A DNA stretch of 6,122 bases, taken from assembly GCA_012522645.1 (NCBI GenBank), contig JAAYKC010000061.1, positions 1 to 6,122 on the forward strand, read 5' to 3'. The DNA is from Thermoplasmatales archaeon (GTDB lineage: Archaea > Thermoplasmatota > Thermoplasmata > Methanomassiliicoccales > Methanomethylophilaceae). Each line of letters begins with the position of its first letter. Position 1 is the first letter of the stretch. The notes under the pieces are model-generated. The model worked only from the letters and a program-made list of their open reading frames with translations. It made no database searches and was not told the origin of the DNA. The translations under genes were made by a program, and so were the position numbers. Of this stretch, positions 6,014 to 6,122 are shown piece by piece.

Positions 6014-6122
6014 GGGGCCGGATCACTGGAGCAGAAGCGCAGGGACCTGATACTTGAAGGTCACAGGAATTTCTTCATAGTGACATCATGCGTCTCCGGC
6101 ATAATCGGGGACAACGCCATCG
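6014..6122 (+). pseudogene. In-frame continuation of the NifD-like domain after the TGA (partial)
   Basis: The frame used before the TGA stays open for 36 codons to the window end and reads GAGSLEQKRRDLI..HRNFFIVTSCVSGIIGDNAI. This fits the NifD/NifE family stretch that follows F-G-G: a short helix, a strand, then a conserved Cys in CVSGIIGD, equivalent to the third cluster ligand (NifD Cys154 region). There is no good start codon with a ribosome site just after the TGA, so separate translation is not obvious. It belongs to the upstream gene; whether it is expressed depends on whether the TGA is real or read through. Confidence 0.75.

Overview
The window looks like a GC-rich archaeal chromosome segment, most likely from a methanogen. 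The reasons are an exact archaeal box A (TTTAAATA on the minus strand at 4797-4804) placed so that the transcript would start at the ATG, two TTG starts with good Shine-Dalgarno sequences, frequent ATA and AGG codons, and a nitrogenase-like (Nif-like) reductase gene of the kind common in methanogens. Methanomassiliicoccales and relatives are my best guess, from general impression only; no taxonomic marker gene is present.

Layout. (1) Positions 1-680, minus strand: the N-terminal 226 codons of a GNAT-type acetyltransferase that runs off the left edge. (2) Positions 681-782: a 102-base intergenic stretch holding a cluster of perfect GC-rich palindromes. (3) Positions 783-4773, minus strand: a tight three-gene operon, transcribed right to left, of a MarR-type repressor followed by the two halves of a heterodimeric ABC exporter. 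Both junctions are 4-base stop/start overlaps (TTGA and ATGA). The first half-transporter has degenerate ATPase residues (Asp for the Walker B Glu, Gln for the H-loop His) and the second has a degenerate signature (LSVGQ), the complementary pattern expected of one active and one inactive ATP site. A 14-bp inverted repeat lies between the TATA box and the leaderless start of the repressor gene and is a strong candidate autoregulatory operator. (4) Positions 4774-4891: a divergent promoter region. (5) Positions 4892-6122, plus strand: a NifH-type iron protein fused through a Gly-rich linker to the start of a NifD-type domain.

The most notable point is that the NifH-NifD reading frame is broken by a single in-frame TGA at 6011-6013, exactly where the family normally has the first Gly of an F-G-G motif. 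The same frame stays open and recognisably NifD-like, including the third conserved Cys, to the window end. All three complete minus-strand genes end in TGA, so TGA is a normal stop in this genome. The break is therefore most simply a nonsense mutation or a sequence error (GGA to TGA), with readthrough as a less likely alternative.

Functionally, the MarR-ABC-ABC operon reads as an inducible efflux system that is derepressed by its ligand. The nitrogenase-like gene is divergently transcribed and probably a separate unit whose partners lie beyond the right edge.
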